From contig NZ_JAAKXY010000004.1 of NCBI RefSeq assembly GCF_011043775.1, forward strand, positions 310,001 through 374,000: a DNA stretch of 64,000 nucleotides, in the 5' to 3' direction. Below the pieces are notes generated by a model. That model made no database searches and was not told the origin of the DNA. It saw nothing but the letters and a program-made list of their open reading frames with translations. Below, in pieces: positions 53,445 to 62,102 of the stretch. Position numbers and translations under genes: made by a program. Positions within the stretch are counted from its first letter, which is position 1; every line of letters starts with the position of its first letter. The stretch comes from Natronolimnobius sp. AArcel1 (GTDB lineage Archaea > Halobacteriota > Halobacteria > Halobacteriales > Natrialbaceae).

Positions 53445-54509
53445 ATGGTCCGAGCCGTCATCGCTGACGACTCTGCGGTCATGCGCGAAACGCTCGGAAA
53501 GATTCTCGAGGCCGGCGGCTTAGACGTCGTCGGTCGGGCGAAAAACGGCACTGAAGCGGTCGAGCTCATTACCGATCTCGAGCCCGATGTTGCAACGATC
53601 GACATCCAGATGCCGGGGCTGACTGGCCATGAGGTGATTGAACAGGTGATGGCCACAAAGCCGACGCCGATGCTGGTTATCAGTTCACAGACAACGAAAA
53701 ACGCGGATGCGACCTTCGACGCGCTCGAGGCGGGCGCAGTCGACTTTATCGCGAAACCATCTGGGGACAACTCGGTTGATATCTGGTCGAAACAGGACGA
53801 GATCGTCGATCAGGTGCGGGCAGTCGCACAGGCAGCAGTCGGGCAGGTAGAGACAAACTCGCGACCGACACGCGAGACACAGCGCCCCGAGTCGACGGCG
53901 ATCGACGTTTCGGCGGAGTTCCCGAACGATCCGACGCTGATCATCGGTGCATCGACTGGCGGCCCGCGGGTCGTCGAACAGGTGCTCTCCGAGCTTCCCG
54001 AGCGAGCAGGGTTACGAATTCTGGTAGTTCAACACATGGCTGATCATTATACGGAACGGTTTGCGAATCGACTGAACGAACGAACGACCTACGAGATCAA
54101 AGAAGCCCGCGAGACCGAGACGGTCGGTCCGGGCGAGGCGCTCTTGGCGAAAGGCGGCACACATATGGCCGTCTCCGGCTGGTCTCGAGGCGAACTGACC
54201 GTGGTCCACGACGACGGCCCGCAGCGACACAACGTCAAGCCAGCAATCGACGTGACGATGGAGACAGCCGCTGACACCGTCCGTGGCAATCTCGCGGGCG
54301 TCATCATGACCGGCATGGGCGCAGATGGTGCCGACGGACTGGCAGCGATCAAAGACGCTGGTGGCAAAGCTATCGTCCAAGACGAGGCTACCTCTCGCGT
54401 CTACGGCATGCCCAAAGTCGCCGCTGAGCGCGTCGACGTGGATATGACGCTGCCGAAGGACCGACTCGCCGAGGGCGTTGTCAACGCCTTCCGGGGGTGG
54501 TCCGCATGA
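53445..54509 (+). CDS. cheB: Chemotaxis response regulator and methylesterase CheB
   Basis: A 354-residue protein: a receiver domain with Asp53 as phosphate acceptor (TIDIQMPG), a linker, then the methylesterase domain with catalytic Ser170 (GASTGG), His197 (VQHMADH) and Asp294 (MGADGADG). It removes methyl groups from transducers for adaptation. Its stop overlaps the cheA start by ATGA. Confidence 0.97.
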   Translation: MVRAVIADDSAVMRETLGKILEAGGLDVVGRAKNGTEAVELITDLEPDVATIDIQMPGLTGHEVIEQVMATKPTPMLVISSQTTKNADATFDALEAGAVDFIAKPSGDNSVDIWSKQDEIVDQVRAVAQAAVGQVETNSRPTRETQRPESTAIDVSAEFPNDPTLIIGASTGGPRVVEQVLSELPERAGLRILVVQHMADHYTERFANRLNERTTYEIKEARETETVGPGEALLAKGGTHMAVSGWSRGELTVVHDDGPQRHNVKPAIDVTMETAADTVRGNLAGVIMTGMGADGADGLAAIKDAGGKAIVQDEATSRVYGMPKVAAERVDVDMTLPKDRLAEGVVNAFRGWSA

Positions 54510-56500
54510 GCGACGCCATGAGCACGTTCGTTCAGGAAAGTCAAGAGGATATCCGCAAACTCAACAACGCCCTGCTCGACCTCGAGGACGACCCCTCGAG
54601 TTCGGATGCCATCGAGACGGTGTTCCGAGTCGCACACAACCTGAAAGGCAATTTCGGCGTGATGGGCTATACGAAAGCGAGCAATCAGGCCCACGCAATC
54701 GAGGACTTACTCGATTGTATCCGCGATGGCGAACTCGCCGTCACCGGCGAGCGGATGGACCTTATCTTCCGCGGCGTCGACAACCTCGAGGCGATGGTCA
54801 ACGAGATTTCGGCCACTGGCGAGACAGAAACCGAGCCGGAGGAGTCCATCGCAGAGATTCGCGAGTCGATTGAGGCGGGCGACGACGGCGACGCCGTGGC
54901 CGCTGGCGACACTGCTGATGACGACGCAGACGCCGCAGTCGACGGCCACGAGGTGCCACTCGAGGCGCTCGCCGAGGACGTCGATCTCGAGGACGACGCA
55001 CAACTGTACCGCGCGGTCATCGACATCGACAACGAGGACGCGCCACACGTCGACGCGATGTTCGTCCTCGATGCGACCAACGATGAGTACGACCTCGTCC
55101 GAACGGTCCCCGGCGACGACATTCTCGAGTCCGACGAGTTCGGTGGCGTCTTCGATGCGTATCTGTTGACCGACTCGGTCGTCACCGCCGACGACATCGC
55201 GGGCTTCTACGAGGAGAGTCGCTACGTCGCCGACGTCAATGTCGAGTCCGTCACGGACGACGTCCTCGCCGGGCCGGCCGATGAGAGCGACGACGCAGAC
55301 GAACAAGAGGCGGACGACGACAGTTCCGGTAGCAGTTCCGGCGCCTCACAGGGCACCCAGGAAGTCGAGTCCATCCGCGTCGACGTCGATCAGGTCGACC
55401 AACTTTACAACCAAGTCGAAGAGATGGTCACCAGCCGGATCAAGCTCCGTAAGATCATCGAGGAACACAACCTCGTCGAAGCTGAAGACGAACTCGAGGA
55501 ACACGGCAAGATCACCTCGAGTCTCCAGGATACCGTCCTCGAGATTCGACTGGTGCCACTGAAGAAAATCGTCGGTAACTTCCCGCGAGTCGTCCGGGAC
55601 ATCTCCCGCGATCAGGGCAAGGAAATCGACTTCCAGATGGATGGCGTTGATATCGAGATGGATCGCTCGATCCTGAACGAACTGGGTGATCCGCTGATGC
55701 ACCTCATTCGAAATGCGGTCGATCACGGAATCGAGTCACCCGACGAGCGCGAGGCAAATGGCAAGTCACGCGAGGGGACGATCAAACTCATCGGTGAGCG
55801 CGAACGCGACCGCGTCTCGATCACCGTCGAAGACGACGGCAAGGGTCTCGAGGTCGAAGAGATTCGAGAGAAGGCAGTCGAGCAAGGTGTCAAGACCGAG
55901 GAGGAAGCCGCCGTACTCGATGACTCGGAAGTGTACGATCTCATTTTCCACCCTGGCTTCTCAACGACCGAGGAGGTCACCGAGGTCAGCGGCCGTGGCG
56001 TCGGCATGGACGTCGTGAATCAGGTCGTCCGCGGTGTCGATGGCTCGATCAACGTCGAAAGCGAACCCGGCAACGGAACGAGCATTACGCTGATGCTACC
56101 CGTCAGCGTCGCCATTGTTCGCGTCCTGTTCGTTACGGTTGGTGACGAGAACTACGGCGTCCCGATCAAAAACATCGACGAAATCTCGGAGTTCGCAGAC
56201 GTCTCGGTCGAATCTGTCGAGGGACGGCCGACGATCACGCACGACGGCAACGTCTTCCCACTACTCTCGCTCGGTGAGCACCTCGATGTACCCGAAACTG
56301 ACCCCGGCGAGGACGACATGGTCATCCGGATCAAGGACACGGTTCGGCAGGTCTGTCTGCGCTGTTCTGACGTCGTCGGCCAAGAAGAGGTCGTCATCAA
56401 GCCGTTCGAGGGTATCCTGAGCGGTGCCCCAGGCATCAGCGGTGCGTCGGTACTTGGTGAAGGTGAAGTCGTGATGATCCTCGACGTCGAAACGCTCTAA
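54506..56500 (+). CDS. cheA: Chemotaxis histidine kinase CheA
   Basis: A 664-residue kinase. The HPt domain has His44 in RVAHNLKGNFG, then an acidic linker and P2-like region (about 155-265), the dimerisation domain (VDVDQVDQLYNQVEEMVTSR), the ATP-binding domain (LIRNAVDHGIESPDERE, VEDDGKGLEVEEIREKA, GRGVGMDVVNQVV) and a C-terminal CheW-like domain. It phosphorylates CheY and CheB. The ATG at 54506 overlaps cheB. Confidence 0.97.
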   Translation: MSDAMSTFVQESQEDIRKLNNALLDLEDDPSSSDAIETVFRVAHNLKGNFGVMGYTKASNQAHAIEDLLDCIRDGELAVTGERMDLIFRGVDNLEAMVNEISATGETETEPEESIAEIRESIEAGDDGDAVAAGDTADDDADAAVDGHEVPLEALAEDVDLEDDAQLYRAVIDIDNEDAPHVDAMFVLDATNDEYDLVRTVPGDDILESDEFGGVFDAYLLTDSVVTADDIAGFYEESRYVADVNVESVTDDVLAGPADESDDADEQEADDDSSGSSSGASQGTQEVESIRVDVDQVDQLYNQVEEMVTSRIKLRKIIEEHNLVEAEDELEEHGKITSSLQDTVLEIRLVPLKKIVGNFPRVVRDISRDQGKEIDFQMDGVDIEMDRSILNELGDPLMHLIRNAVDHGIESPDEREANGKSREGTIKLIGERERDRVSITVEDDGKGLEVEEIREKAVEQGVKTEEEAAVLDDSEVYDLIFHPGFSTTEEVTEVSGRGVGMDVVNQVVRGVDGSINVESEPGNGTSITLMLPVSVAIVRVLFVTVGDENYGVPIKNIDEISEFADVSVESVEGRPTITHDGNVFPLLSLGEHLDVPETDPGEDDMVIRIKDTVRQVCLRCSDVVGQEEVVIKPFEGILSGAPGISGASVLGEGEVVMILDVETL

Positions 56501-56673
56501 GCAACTCTCTTTTCGTGGAACTGAGAGCGAAACGCCGACTCAGCAACTGAGTTGAGGGCAACGGCTATTTGACCCGTTCACGCAGGGTAGCAGTGTATGT
56601 TGGACGGAGAGCAGCGCAGTCACCGCAGGAACAGGAGTGAGCGACGAGTACGCTGGGCTCTCGGAGGGTGCTA

Positions 56674-57000
56674 ATGGCCGACGTGCCGGAACAACTTGCG
56701 CCGTCAGATATCGATATCGAAGCCCGAGAGCCACGTCACCGCCTCGACGACCCAGTTCTCCTGGCGTGGGCTGTCTCCGAAACCGAGGTCATCGAGTGGG
56801 CCATTGACCTCTCGAGTGACGGAATCGCCCACGTCGTCTGTCGCGATAGCTACGACAAGGCGGCACCCGAAACCGTTACGAGCGAAGTAATCCCGACTAC
56901 GGAACCGATTCCACAGGAACTGGCGCTGGCACTGACGAACTACGCGGGCCAGTTCGGGCCGATCGAGACGATTGTCAATCCTATAACCTCGAGCGAGTGA
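56674..57000 (+). CDS. Hypothetical protein between cheA and cheY
   Basis: A 108-residue acidic protein (MADVPEQLAPSDIDIEA; DPVLLAWAVSETEVIEWAID; PIPQELALALTNYAGQFGPI). It has no recognised domain or cysteines. The ATG at 56674 is preferred to the GTG two codons earlier. It lies in the che gene run and in the same direction, so a role in taxis is possible but not shown. Confidence 0.7.
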   Translation: MADVPEQLAPSDIDIEAREPRHRLDDPVLLAWAVSETEVIEWAIDLSSDGIAHVVCRDSYDKAAPETVTSEVIPTTEPIPQELALALTNYAGQFGPIETIVNPITSSE

Positions 57001-57138
57001 GTCCAAAGACGCCGCTCGAATCGGTCGCACAAATGACCGTTCGTCGCCCCCTCGAGTCAGGTTTGGACACAGGTACCGACGGCGAGTAATTTCGAGGAGG
57101 ACAGACACAGAATAAAAATAGTCAATCGGGCAACATTG

Positions 57139-57148
57139 TTAAGTTATC
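57139..57148 (+). promoter_or_regulatory. TATA-like element of the cheY operon
   Basis: TTAAGTTATC is centred about 26 bases before the cheY ATG at 57168. An AT-rich run AATAAAAATA at 57111-57120 is a second candidate that would give a short leader. Either implies that cheY and cheC are transcribed separately from cheBA. Confidence 0.4.
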
Positions 57149-57167
57149 TGGGTGTATTGGACCGTTC

Positions 57168-57524
57168 ATGGACGTACTGATTACGGATGATTCTGGGTTC
57201 ATGCGGGATCTCCTCCGCGAAATCCTCGAAGAGGATCATACGATCGTCGGCGAAGCCGAGAACGGTGTCGAAGCAGTTGAACTGTATCAAGAAGAGACAC
57301 CGGATATCGTCTTTATGGATATTGTGATGCCGATCAAAGACGGCATCGAAGCGACCGACGAGATCACGGATCTGGACCCCAACGCGAAAGTCGTCATGTG
57401 TACCAGTGTCGAACAGGCCGAGCAGATGAAAGAATCGATCAAAGCTGGTGCTGAGGGATACATCACGAAGCCGTTCCAGAAGGAAAGCGTGCTCGAGGAA
57501 CTCAACAGCATCGTCGCCGGGTAA
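57168..57524 (+). CDS. cheY: Chemotaxis response regulator CheY
   Basis: A 118-residue single receiver domain. Acidic pocket Asp7/Asp8, phosphate acceptor Asp51 (FMDIVMP), Thr79 and Lys101 (ITKPF). Phospho-CheY acts on the archaellum switch through CheF in archaea. cheC follows seven bases after the stop. Confidence 0.97.
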   Translation: MDVLITDDSGFMRDLLREILEEDHTIVGEAENGVEAVELYQEETPDIVFMDIVMPIKDGIEATDEITDLDPNAKVVMCTSVEQAEQMKESIKAGAEGYITKPFQKESVLEELNSIVAG

Positions 57525-57530
57525 TCCGCC

Positions 57531-58745
57531 ATGGAAATCGATATTCGGGAACTCGAGACCTACCAGGAACTCGCACACGACGGCGCACAGGCGGCTGCGG
57601 ACTCACTCTCACAGCTAACGGGGATCAGCACGAACGTACAGGTGACGAACGTCTCATTGATGTCGTCATCCGATCTGCAGTATGAATTTATTGGCGACGA
57701 GTTTGCCGGCGTCAACATCGATCTCTCGGGCGAAATTGAAGGCGAGGTTGTCCTTGCGTTTGACGAACAGGGTCGGCGCGCAATTACTGACGAACTTGTC
57801 CCCGCAGACGACCCCGAAAAGAAACGCAGCAGCATCGAAGAAGTCGGCAACATCATGTCGAGTGGCTTCGTCGATGGCTGGGCGAACTACCTCAACGCGA
57901 AGATCAAGAACTCGCCACCGACGTACATCGAAGGCACCGGGACGGACGTCCTTCCGACATCGGCGACCGAAGACGACACGCATCTGTTCGTCTTCCGCAG
58001 TCGCGTCGAAGCTGCCCAGGGCGATGTCAACGAACCCGTCGACTTCCGTATCCTGCTCGTCCCCGAGTCGGATTCACTCGGCCAGACACTCGAGCCCCGA
58101 ACCGACGACGGCGTCTCCTTCGAGAAACTCGAGGTCTTTACGGATATGACCAAAGAGGGCGCAGAGAAGGCCGCGACAAACATTTCCTCGATGACCGGCA
58201 TCGAGACGAACGTCAACGTGAGCCGGATGACGCTCGTCCCGATTGAGGACATTCCACGCGAGGTCGGCAACAAACGCTACGTCGGCAACGTCATGGAGTT
58301 CGAGGGGAAACTCGGTGGCCACCTCGTCATCCTGTTCGACCAGCCCTCGGGCCGTGCCGTCGTCGACGCGCTGGTGCCGATGGAAACCGACGGTGAGTGG
58401 GGTAGCACGGAACAGGGCGCGCTCAAGGAACTCGGCAACATCATGACGAGTGGTTTCATCGACGGCTGGGCGAACGTTCTCGATGCCGAGATCAAGCACA
58501 AACCACCCAAGTTCGTCGCCGACACCGGCGAGTCGATCCTGAACCCGATCACCGCGAAAATCGCTGAAACCGACGACCACGCGTTCATGCTTGACTCGAG
58601 CATCCAGACAACCAGCGATCAGGTGTTTACCTGCCAGATGCTCGCGCTCCCGCGACGAGACGAACTCGAGGACGCACTCAAAGACCTGCTGGTCGAGAAC
58701 TCACAGAATACGCGTATCGATCCGAAAGAGTTGTTCGACCGCTAA
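57531..58745 (+). CDS. cheC: Chemotaxis protein CheC with two CheC domains
   Basis: A 404-residue protein that is a tandem duplication: residues about 1-190 and 195-390 are homologous. Each half carries the CheC phosphatase helix (EEVGNIMSSGFVDGWANYL near 105 and KELGNIMTSGFIDGWANVL near 303) with the Glu and Asn of the ExxN motif intact, so both sites may hydrolyse phospho-CheY. Single-domain CheC is about 200 residues. It directly follows cheY. Confidence 0.94.
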   Translation: MEIDIRELETYQELAHDGAQAAADSLSQLTGISTNVQVTNVSLMSSSDLQYEFIGDEFAGVNIDLSGEIEGEVVLAFDEQGRRAITDELVPADDPEKKRSSIEEVGNIMSSGFVDGWANYLNAKIKNSPPTYIEGTGTDVLPTSATEDDTHLFVFRSRVEAAQGDVNEPVDFRILLVPESDSLGQTLEPRTDDGVSFEKLEVFTDMTKEGAEKAATNISSMTGIETNVNVSRMTLVPIEDIPREVGNKRYVGNVMEFEGKLGGHLVILFDQPSGRAVVDALVPMETDGEWGSTEQGALKELGNIMTSGFIDGWANVLDAEIKHKPPKFVADTGESILNPITAKIAETDDHAFMLDSSIQTTSDQVFTCQMLALPRRDELEDALKDLLVENSQNTRIDPKELFDR

Positions 58746-58858
58746 GCGCGGGTCGCTTCTATTCGCAGTTGGTGTGCACCCGGTTTTTGTTTCAACGTCA
58801 TTTGAGAGTTCGTGCTCAGTCGCGATCAATCAGCGACGAAAGCGTCAAACTGCAGCAG

Positions 58859-58981
58859 TTATCTGTCATTTGAGGGACTGTCATCTTGGTTTTGAGAATG
58901 CCACTTGATGGCCCAATTACGGAGAAAAAAGAGCACTAGTGCGGCCAAGACGAAGAATATCATCGCGAAGAGTTCTATCAT
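58859..58981 (-). CDS. 40-residue single-helix membrane peptide
   Basis: An ATG at 58981 opens a 40-codon frame ending TAA. The N-terminal half is one hydrophobic helix (MIELFAMIFFVLAALVLFFL) and the C-terminal half is polar with an Arg/Lys/Trp border (RNWAIKWHSQNQDD). That is the positive-inside pattern of a small membrane peptide with an outside N-terminus. There is no conservation evidence. It lies on the minus strand between cheC and the SDR gene. Confidence 0.45.
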   Translation of the reverse strand: MIELFAMIFFVLAALVLFFLRNWAIKWHSQNQDDSPSNDR

Positions 58982-59184
58982 CACTTGTGTATAACCTGTG
59001 ACGTATGATAACGTTCAGGGGGTCTTCTATAGTAGCCACTGCAAGTCAGTGCACACCTGATCGACAGACGGGTCGGCGATCAGTGTGTAACTAGTTGCAG
59101 TTGTTACCATAGTCACATGGGGCTTCCTACGGCACCACTTGCTGGGTAGGGGTTTATGCTTTCTCCAGACATAGATCATGTGCA

Positions 59185-59958
59185 ATGTCCCCATTACTCA
59201 TGGACGACGTAGCAGTTGTTACAGGAGGTTCAAGTGGAAACGGGCGCGCGATTGCCCGTCGGTTCGCTGCAGAGGGGGCCGACATCGTCGTTGCGGATAT
59301 TCAAGAGTCCCCTCGAGAGGGTGGAAAACCAACCCACGAACTGATCGAGGACGAAACAGACGCACAGGCGGTATTCGTGGAGTGTGATGTGACGAAAATC
59401 GATGATCTCGAAGCAGCGGTTGACGCTGCTGAGGAGTTCGGTGGTGTCACTGTCATGGTGAACAACGCAGGAATTTTCCACGGCGAGGAGTTCCTTGACG
59501 TCGATGAGGATGCGTTTGACCGAATGATGGATATCAACGTCAAAGGTGTCTTTTTCGGCGCACAAGCGGCAGCAAAGCGAATGGTCGAGGCCGATGGTGG
59601 CCAAATAATTAACCTCTCATCGGTCGCCGGTCTCGAGGGATCAGGTGAGTTCGTCACCTACTGCGGGACGAAAGGGGCAGTCCGACTATTCACGTATGCG
59701 ATGGCAGGGAAGCTAGGTCCTGACGGGATCCGGGTGAACGCGATTCATCCAGGGCTGATCGAGACAGCGATGACAACCGACGACTATCCAATCATGGGCA
59801 CAGATGCCGAAGCGGACTTCATGGAGGGCATCCCGTCACAGCGGGCAGGCCAACCTGAAGATGTAGCGGACGCTGCGCTGTATCTTGCAAGCAGTCTCTC
59901 AGATTACGTGACCGGAGAATCACTCATCGTTGACGGCGGAATGACGAACACCCAATAG
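59185..59958 (+). CDS. Short-chain dehydrogenase/reductase
   Basis: A 257-residue SDR: cofactor motif TGGSSGNGRAIA (with Asn in place of the usual Ile before the final Gly), NNAGIF, the Ser of INLSSVAG and the catalytic YCGTK. The C-terminal VTGESLIVDGGMTNTQ is typical. Asp at the end of the second strand (VVADIQ) suggests NAD(H). The substrate is unknown. It interrupts the taxis cluster. A later ATG (MDDVAVVTGG, five codons in) is another possible start. Confidence 0.93.
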   Translation: MSPLLMDDVAVVTGGSSGNGRAIARRFAAEGADIVVADIQESPREGGKPTHELIEDETDAQAVFVECDVTKIDDLEAAVDAAEEFGGVTVMVNNAGIFHGEEFLDVDEDAFDRMMDINVKGVFFGAQAAAKRMVEADGGQIINLSSVAGLEGSGEFVTYCGTKGAVRLFTYAMAGKLGPDGIRVNAIHPGLIETAMTTDDYPIMGTDAEADFMEGIPSQRAGQPEDVADAALYLASSLSDYVTGESLIVDGGMTNTQ

Positions 59959-60405
59959 CCGCCGATAGCTACTGGAGAGACCACCCACCTATTTATGTCA
60001 AAAACAACGCAAAATGCCGAAGCTACGAGACGAACGGCTAGCGGTTGTTCGCTCGAGTCTCCTCTAACGCCTCGAGTGTCCCGCCGGCGTTGATGTTTCC
60101 GATGCGCTGGCTGACGATGGGCCGTCCCGTGACCGTCAGGACGGCACCAGTTGGAACGTGTTACAGAACCCCAATCCAGCACCGCGGAAACGAGATTGTA
60201 GAGCAATATATACTGCTGAACCGGCGACGGTGAACACTATTCTCTCGTGCAAGCCCAGTTCATTTGTCTGTACTTGGTATACCGTCACGGGTATGACTCG
60301 AGGTTTTGTCCCTCGTTTGGTCACGGTCGGTGGTGGGTGCCCAGAGATAGCGATAGTCAGCTGTAATCGACTACGGTCGACGATTGGTCTCGAGTGCACG
60401 GACCG
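59959..60405. other. Intergenic stretch holding the cheF fragment and the BCCT promoter region
   Basis: About 447 bases between SDR and BCCT. It contains the displaced cheF 3' end (60014-60140). The remainder up to 60405 shows no convincing gene on either strand. A short minus-strand frame (59904-60206) is in a different frame from the cheF homology and has no support. Confidence 0.5.
60014..60140 (-). pseudogene. Displaced copy of the cheF 3' end
   Basis: From 60139 down to the TAG at 60038-60040 the minus strand encodes 33 residues, LTVTGRPIVSQRIGNINAG then GTLEALEETRANNR. The intact CheF ends LTATGRIIVSQRIEDVNAG then GTLEALEETRANNR. The spacing to the intact gene is a constant 2,065 bases with no insertions or deletions, and similarity continues about 20 bases past the stop. 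The BCCT transporter lies between the two copies. About 15 of 95 bases differ, so the event is not recent. Confidence 0.88.
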
Positions 60406-62058
60406 ATGACTGACACGGATCACCAGGACGGCGACGAGGGGTTTCTCGAGGAACTTGACACGATTGTCTTCGGCGTCGGCTTCGCGATTGCCGTCGCTGC
60501 CGTGATCGCGTTCGTCGTCGCCCCAGGGAGAGCAACGGGGTATATGGACGTCGCGAACGACGTCATCTGGACCGGCTTCGGCTGGTGGTATCTGATCGTG
60601 ATGTTCTTTCTCGTCGTGTTCGTGATCTTCCTGATCTTCGGTCCCTGGGGGAACATCAAACTCGGCGAGGAAGACGAAGAGCCGGAGTTTGCCTTTCTCT
60701 CCTACTTCGCGATGTTATATTCGGCAGGCATCGCCGCCGGAATCGTCTTCTGGGGTCCGGCAGAGGCGGTGTCACACTACGACGACGTCTCGCCCTTTGT
60801 CGGGGCGGAAGCGCAGTCTTCTGAGGCCGCCGTCGGCGCAATTCAGTACACGTTCTTCCACTGGGGCGTCTCCGCGTGGACAGCGTACGTCGTCGTCGCC
60901 TTGCCGATTGCCTACTGTGCGTATCGCTACGACGCGCCAATGCGAATTTCGACGGTCCTCGCGCCATGGGTCGGCATCGACAATCTCGAGACGCCCATTG
61001 CGAAAGCCGTCGACATCCTGGCAGTGTTCGCGACAATCGGCGGCGTCGCGACAACCCTCGGCCTGGTCGGCAGCCAGTTTCTGGTCGGCCTCGAGTGGAC
61101 CATGGGTGTCTCGGTCGGCGATCTGGGGACGATCCTTATTATCACCGGGATGACCGTCGCGTTCACGGCGTCGGTTGCGCTCGGCGTCCAGAAGGGGATC
61201 CGCCGGATATCGTACGTCAACCTCTCACTGTTCGGACTGCTGACGGTCGTCACCTTCCTGCTCGGGCCGACGAACTTTATTACAGCAATCGGAACTGAAG
61301 CGCTTGGCACCTACATCAGCCAGTTCATCCCGATGAGTTTCTACACTGGAACCGCTGAGACGGGGTCCGGTGGCGTCTCCGCGTGGGTCGGCGATTGGAC
61401 GATCTTCTACTGGGCGTGGTGGTTCTCGTGGACGCCGTTCGTCGGACTGTTTATCGCGCGGATTTCACGCGGGCGAACCGTCCGTCAGGTCGCTGCGACG
61501 GGCGTCCTTGCGTCGACTGGAATTACGATCCCGTGGTTCGCGACGATGGGTGGAACGGCAATCTACCTGCAGGACGACGGCCAGGCCGATGTGCTCTCTG
61601 CAATCCAAGCGTACGACGAAGCGGGTGCGGGCTACCCGCTCTTTGAGGCGCTCCCGCTCGGTGGACTGTTGACGGCGCTGTTTCTCCTGCTCGTGCTCCT
61701 CTTTCTGATTACGTCTGCGGATTCCTCGACGCTCGCCCTCGGCATGCTTACGACGGGCGGGGCACAGCGGCCCTCGACAATCAACCGGGTCATCTGGGGC
61801 TTTCTCATCGGGGCGCTCGCTTCGTTGCTCATCGTTACGGGCGGTGTCGAAGCCCTGCAAGCAGCGGCGATCATCACCGGCGGTCCGTTCTCCATCATCA
61901 CGCTGATCGCCGTCGCCTCGATGGCGCTTGCGTTCGGAACCCAACGGTCGCTGTTCCTACGAGAGGAAGACGAAGTCGACGTGCCGAGTTCGAGCGCCGT
62001 CGCCTCGAGTGAGTCCGATCCTGACTCCAATTCTGATCCGAAAACCGAAAACGACTGA
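60406..62058 (+). CDS. BCCT family transporter (betaine/choline/carnitine type)
   Basis: A 550-residue protein with twelve membrane helices, the WAWWFSWTPFVGLFIARISRG signature and GRTVRQ. An acidic tail follows (SSSAVASSESDPDSNSD). BCCT proteins bring in compatible solutes such as glycine betaine with sodium, useful against high salt. The ATG at 60406 (MTDTDHQDGDEG) is preferred to a GTG four codons earlier. It is located between a displaced copy and the intact cheF, an apparent insertion into the taxis locus. Confidence 0.94.
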   Translation: MTDTDHQDGDEGFLEELDTIVFGVGFAIAVAAVIAFVVAPGRATGYMDVANDVIWTGFGWWYLIVMFFLVVFVIFLIFGPWGNIKLGEEDEEPEFAFLSYFAMLYSAGIAAGIVFWGPAEAVSHYDDVSPFVGAEAQSSEAAVGAIQYTFFHWGVSAWTAYVVVALPIAYCAYRYDAPMRISTVLAPWVGIDNLETPIAKAVDILAVFATIGGVATTLGLVGSQFLVGLEWTMGVSVGDLGTILIITGMTVAFTASVALGVQKGIRRISYVNLSLFGLLTVVTFLLGPTNFITAIGTEALGTYISQFIPMSFYTGTAETGSGGVSAWVGDWTIFYWAWWFSWTPFVGLFIARISRGRTVRQVAATGVLASTGITIPWFATMGGTAIYLQDDGQADVLSAIQAYDEAGAGYPLFEALPLGGLLTALFLLLVLLFLITSADSSTLALGMLTTGGAQRPSTINRVIWGFLIGALASLLIVTGGVEALQAAAIITGGPFSIITLIAVASMALAFGTQRSLFLREEDEVDVPSSSAVASSESDPDSNSDPKTEND

Positions 62059-62102
62059 GTAGAGAAGGCGGTTGCATACCGAAACTGCGAGACGAGTTGT
62101 TG

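Noticed and set aside
59904-60206. 100-codon minus-strand frame after the SDR gene
   Set aside because: Its frame differs from the one showing cheF homology in the same bases, so it is a by-product of the displaced cheF end.
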